DNA from: Alphaproteobacteria bacterium
Lineage (GTDB): Bacteria; Pseudomonadota; Alphaproteobacteria; VGEJ01
Direction of reading: 5' to 3'
Length of the DNA stretch: 16,541 bases
Assembly: GCA_016869335.1 (NCBI GenBank)
Contig: VGEJ01000018.1
Coordinates: forward strand, 1-16,541
Positions 14,371 through 16,541 of the stretch are shown here, one piece after another. Numbering within the stretch: position 1 is the first letter of the stretch; each line of letters starts with the position of its first letter. The notes below the pieces were generated by a model. The model worked only from the letters and a program-made list of their open reading frames with translations, ran no database searches and was not told where the DNA came from. A program made the translations under genes and the position numbers.

Positions 14371-15036
14371 TCAGCCGCGCTGGTAGACGCCGCGCTCATC
14401 CAGTTTGACGCCGCGTGCCCGCGCCTTCTCCGCGACCTTCTGGTGCCACTTGAGCTTGCCGCCGTCGTGCCCGCCGACGATGGCGAGCAGGAGCACCGTC
14501 TCCTCGGTGTCGTTGCGGAACGACCGCATCGGCCCGGCCGGCACCGAAAATACGTCCCACGCCTCCAGCACAGTCTGGTTCTCGCCGTTCGGGCCCCACA
14601 TCACCGTGAGCTTCCCGTTGAGCGGGATCAGCACCTCCTCGGTATCGTGGGCATGCAGCCCGGTGCCTTTGCCGGGCGGAATGCGGGCCGCGCCGAGGCT
14701 GAAGGGGTGGATCGCCGTGATCGGCGGCCGCAGATCGGGGTCCTCAAAGATCGACTTGCCGATGATCGTGAACAGCTCGCGCTCGTACTCGGGCACCACC
14801 GCATCGGCCAGGCCACGCGGCAACGGCTTGAGCTTCTTGTAGCGCGCGATGCACGTCCGCTCCGCCTCCTCGACCGATAGGCTGGTGACGGTGTAGGGGC
14901 CGCGATAGACGTCCTTCGCCACCGCGCGGCGCGGTCTCGCGGGCGCCGTCGCGGGGCTGGATCGCTTGGCTGCCGTGCGCTTGCGCGTCACGCTCACCGT
15001 GCGTGCCGGCGCGCTCGGTCTAGCTGCTTTGGCCAT
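14371..15036 (-). CDS. Cupin-domain protein with a basic N-terminal tail
   Basis: A 221-residue protein. Residues 1-42 are a low-complexity Lys/Arg/Ala/Pro/Ser tail with no hydrophobic core, so not a signal peptide. A single cupin barrel follows at ~100-195. Motif 1 is complete: GLHAHDTEEVLIPLNGKL (HxH...E...G), a metal-binding set. Motif 2, FSVPAGPMRSFRN, keeps PxG and Asn but has Arg where the fourth metal ligand His normally sits, so only two His plus one Glu remain. It could be a metal-independent or three-ligand cupin, either an enzyme or a ligand sensor. The start is supported by GGGAG 7 nt upstream. It sits 51 bp after the DMFase-like gene and 14 bp before the D-aminoacylase gene on the same strand. 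A role in handling their substrate or product is inferred. The exact reaction is unknown. Confidence 0.83.
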   Translation of the reverse strand: MAKAARPSAPARTVSVTRKRTAAKRSSPATAPARPRRAVAKDVYRGPYTVTSLSVEEAERTCIARYKKLKPLPRGLADAVVPEYERELFTIIGKSIFEDPDLRPPITAIHPFSLGAARIPPGKGTGLHAHDTEEVLIPLNGKLTVMWGPNGENQTVLEAWDVFSVPAGPMRSFRNDTEETVLLLAIVGGHDGGKLKWHQKVAEKARARGVKLDERGVYQRG

Positions 15037-15087
15037 GTGTCATCTCCCATCCCGATCGCCGCACCCATCATACCACGACGGTAGGGG

Positions 15088-16541
15088 CTAGATCGGGGCG
15101 TCCTCGGCGAAGCGGCGGAGCACGTTGCCGGTCAGGCGGGCGACGTTGTTGGCGAAGCCCTTCCACGGCAGGCTCGCGCACCAGGCGATCGAACTGAACG
15201 AGAACACGGCACCGCCGTTCGGGGTCTCGTAGAACACCAGATCTGCGCGCACGCGCGGGTTGGCTGTGGCGATCTGGTCGGGCACGGCGAGGAGCTGCTC
15301 CTCGTTCACCAGGAGGTAGGTGTCGGTCAAGTTCTCCGAGCTGGCGACGACGAGCACGTGCGGCGGCGTGCCCAGTGCGCGGTCGGCGATATCGACCTCG
15401 AGGCCGGCCGCGCCGTTACCGATCAGTCCGAAATCGCCGATCAGCTCATCGTCGGCAATGCCCTCGAAGGCCCAGGCGATACGCGGATCGCGGCTCTCGG
15501 GCGTGCGCCGGTAGTAGGTGCAGAGGTCGAATCCCTGAGCGATGAAGCCCGCGCCGACCAGCGCCTGCGGTGCCTTGCCATGGTGCCGCCACAAGCAGGC
15601 GTACTCGCCGTTGAAGCTGTGATGGTACTCGCCGGGCAGGGAGCGCCAGCCGCGCGTGCCGTCCTCGCCGCGGCGGACCTCGATCACGCCCGGCAGGGTA
15701 TCGTGATAGGCGGTGTGCCAGTAGAAGCCGTTGCCGCCCATGTACATGATGCGCCCCCCCTGCGCCGTGTAGGCCCTGAGCGCGTCCCACATGCGACTCG
15801 TGGTGTACTCGGGGTGGGTACCGGTGAGCACCACCCGATAGCGCTTGAGGAGCTCGACGCCCTCCGAGTGCAGGTCCTCGTCGGTAATGACGTCGAACGG
15901 CAGGCCCTCGTGCTCGAGCCACGCCGTGAGGTGCGTGTCGGCGTTGTAGCCCCAGAGCGATGAGCCGTTGCCGATGGTCGAGCGCGTCTTGGGCCGCATG
16001 TTGAGGATTGGCCGCAGCCGCGACGAATAGCACACGCCGCTGCCATCGGAGTGGAAGTCGTAGAGCGAGCGGCCAAGCTCGGGGCGCTCCTGCAGGAACT
16101 GCTCCCACGGCTGGATCTCGACCAGCCGCTGCAGCATGAGCTCCATGTAGCGCCCGGTCACCGCGCTGAAGAAGTTGGCGTAGGCCATGTAGGTCGCGGT
16201 CTCGGCCAGGTAGGCGATCTTGGCAGTGGCCTCGCCCCGCGGCGGACGGACGAAGAAGGGGATGTAGTCCTCGTAGCCACCGGCGCGAAGCCGCACCGCG
16301 TAGCTGCCGCTCTTGAGCCCCTTGGGAACTTCGAGCGCGAAGTCCGGCTCCCAGCCGGCGTCGTAGAGGTCATCGTCGTGGAAGTGGATGGCGCCGTAGA
16401 GCTCGGGCGCGGCAGTCCACGCCATGGTCTGGCCGTTCCAGATGTGGCCGGTCATGCCGCGCGCCGGCAGGTTGACGGTCTCGCCATCATGGCCGCCGCC
16501 CGAGATGTCGCTGAGCCGGGTCGAGCGAATGTCGCGTGCGA
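15088..16541 (-). CDS. N,N-dimethylformamidase large (beta) subunit-like protein, 5' partial
   Basis: At least 483 residues. The frame stays open through the right edge (upstream codons read ...LSDISGGGHDGETVNLPARG before the ATG at 16455), so the start is outside the window. Numbered from that Met, the sequence shows family blocks: MTGHIWNG, GTHPEYTTSRMWDALRAYTAQGGRIMYMGGNGFYWHT (212-248), an EGIADDELIGDFG acid-rich loop (331-343), and a C-terminus ETPNGGAVFSFSSIAWCASLP...NNVARLTGNVLRRF. From memory these match the DMFase beta-subunit-like C-terminal domain. Paracoccus DMFase hydrolyses N,N-dimethylformamide at a mononuclear iron held by two Tyr and a carboxylate. Tyr217/Tyr246 and Glu331 are candidates, but I cannot align them safely. 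Most family members have untested substrates. No small subunit is seen in the window. It is the first visible gene of the amide-themed string. Confidence 0.75.
   Translation of the reverse strand, partial: ARDIRSTRLSDISGGGHDGETVNLPARGMTGHIWNGQTMAWTAAPELYGAIHFHDDDLYDAGWEPDFALEVPKGLKSGSYAVRLRAGGYEDYIPFFVRPPRGEATAKIAYLAETATYMAYANFFSAVTGRYMELMLQRLVEIQPWEQFLQERPELGRSLYDFHSDGSGVCYSSRLRPILNMRPKTRSTIGNGSSLWGYNADTHLTAWLEHEGLPFDVITDEDLHSEGVELLKRYRVVLTGTHPEYTTSRMWDALRAYTAQGGRIMYMGGNGFYWHTAYHDTLPGVIEVRRGEDGTRGWRSLPGEYHHSFNGEYACLWRHHGKAPQALVGAGFIAQGFDLCTYYRRTPESRDPRIAWAFEGIADDELIGDFGLIGNGAAGLEVDIADRALGTPPHVLVVASSENLTDTYLLVNEEQLLAVPDQIATANPRVRADLVFYETPNGGAVFSFSSIAWCASLPWKGFANNVARLTGNVLRRFAEDAPI

Noticed and set aside
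12944..14386. A 480-codon plus-strand frame opposite the D-aminoacylase
   Set aside because: Antisense shadow; all catalytic residues of the amidohydrolase are encoded on the minus strand.

Overview
This 16.5 kb window is GC-rich chromosomal DNA with almost no intergenic space. It most likely comes from an alphaproteobacterium, possibly Rhodospirillales-like or uncultured. The main grounds are the recG - sdhE - mfd gene order, which is typical of alphaproteobacteria as I recall, a PleD-like REC-REC-GGDEF regulator, and a type III PKS + isoprenylcysteine-methyltransferase-like pair. I see no tRNA, rRNA, insertion sequence, CRISPR array or gene-free stretch above 300 bases. Many long opposite-strand reading frames are GC-driven shadows of real genes.

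Layout, left to right. (1) The 3' end of an ArnT/PMT-like membrane glycosyltransferase (+). (2) A leftward operon of a type III polyketide synthase, an ICMT-family methyltransferase and a secreted Sel1-repeat protein. The methyltransferase frame runs 139 nt into the Sel1 gene. (3) A divergent DUF502 membrane protein (+). (4) A genome-maintenance block: recG (-), then sdhE and mfd (+) with overlapping ends. A perfect palindrome holding TATAAT on both strands lies between recG and sdhE. (5) A FrnE/DsbA-like CPWC protein (-) that overlaps the end of mfd and looks leaderless. (6) A two-receiver regulator (-) and a GGDEF domain (-) in the same frame, separated by one amber codon. Together they reconstruct a PleD-sized protein with a degenerate active site and an intact c-di-GMP inhibitory site. 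(7) A divergent SDR oxidoreductase (+). (8) A leftward gene string entering from the right edge: N,N-dimethylformamidase large-subunit-like protein (partial), cupin, N-acyl-D-amino-acid deacylase, and ChaC-type gamma-glutamylcyclotransferase. This looks like a cassette acting on amides and acylated amino acids.

The best candidates for something new are the amber-split, PopA-like degenerate c-di-GMP regulator and the DMFase-like/cupin/D-aminoacylase/ChaC string. Smaller points are the symmetrical -10 between recG and sdhE, the leaderless frnE-like promoter inside a palindrome, and the abutting or overlapping stop codons at every convergent junction.
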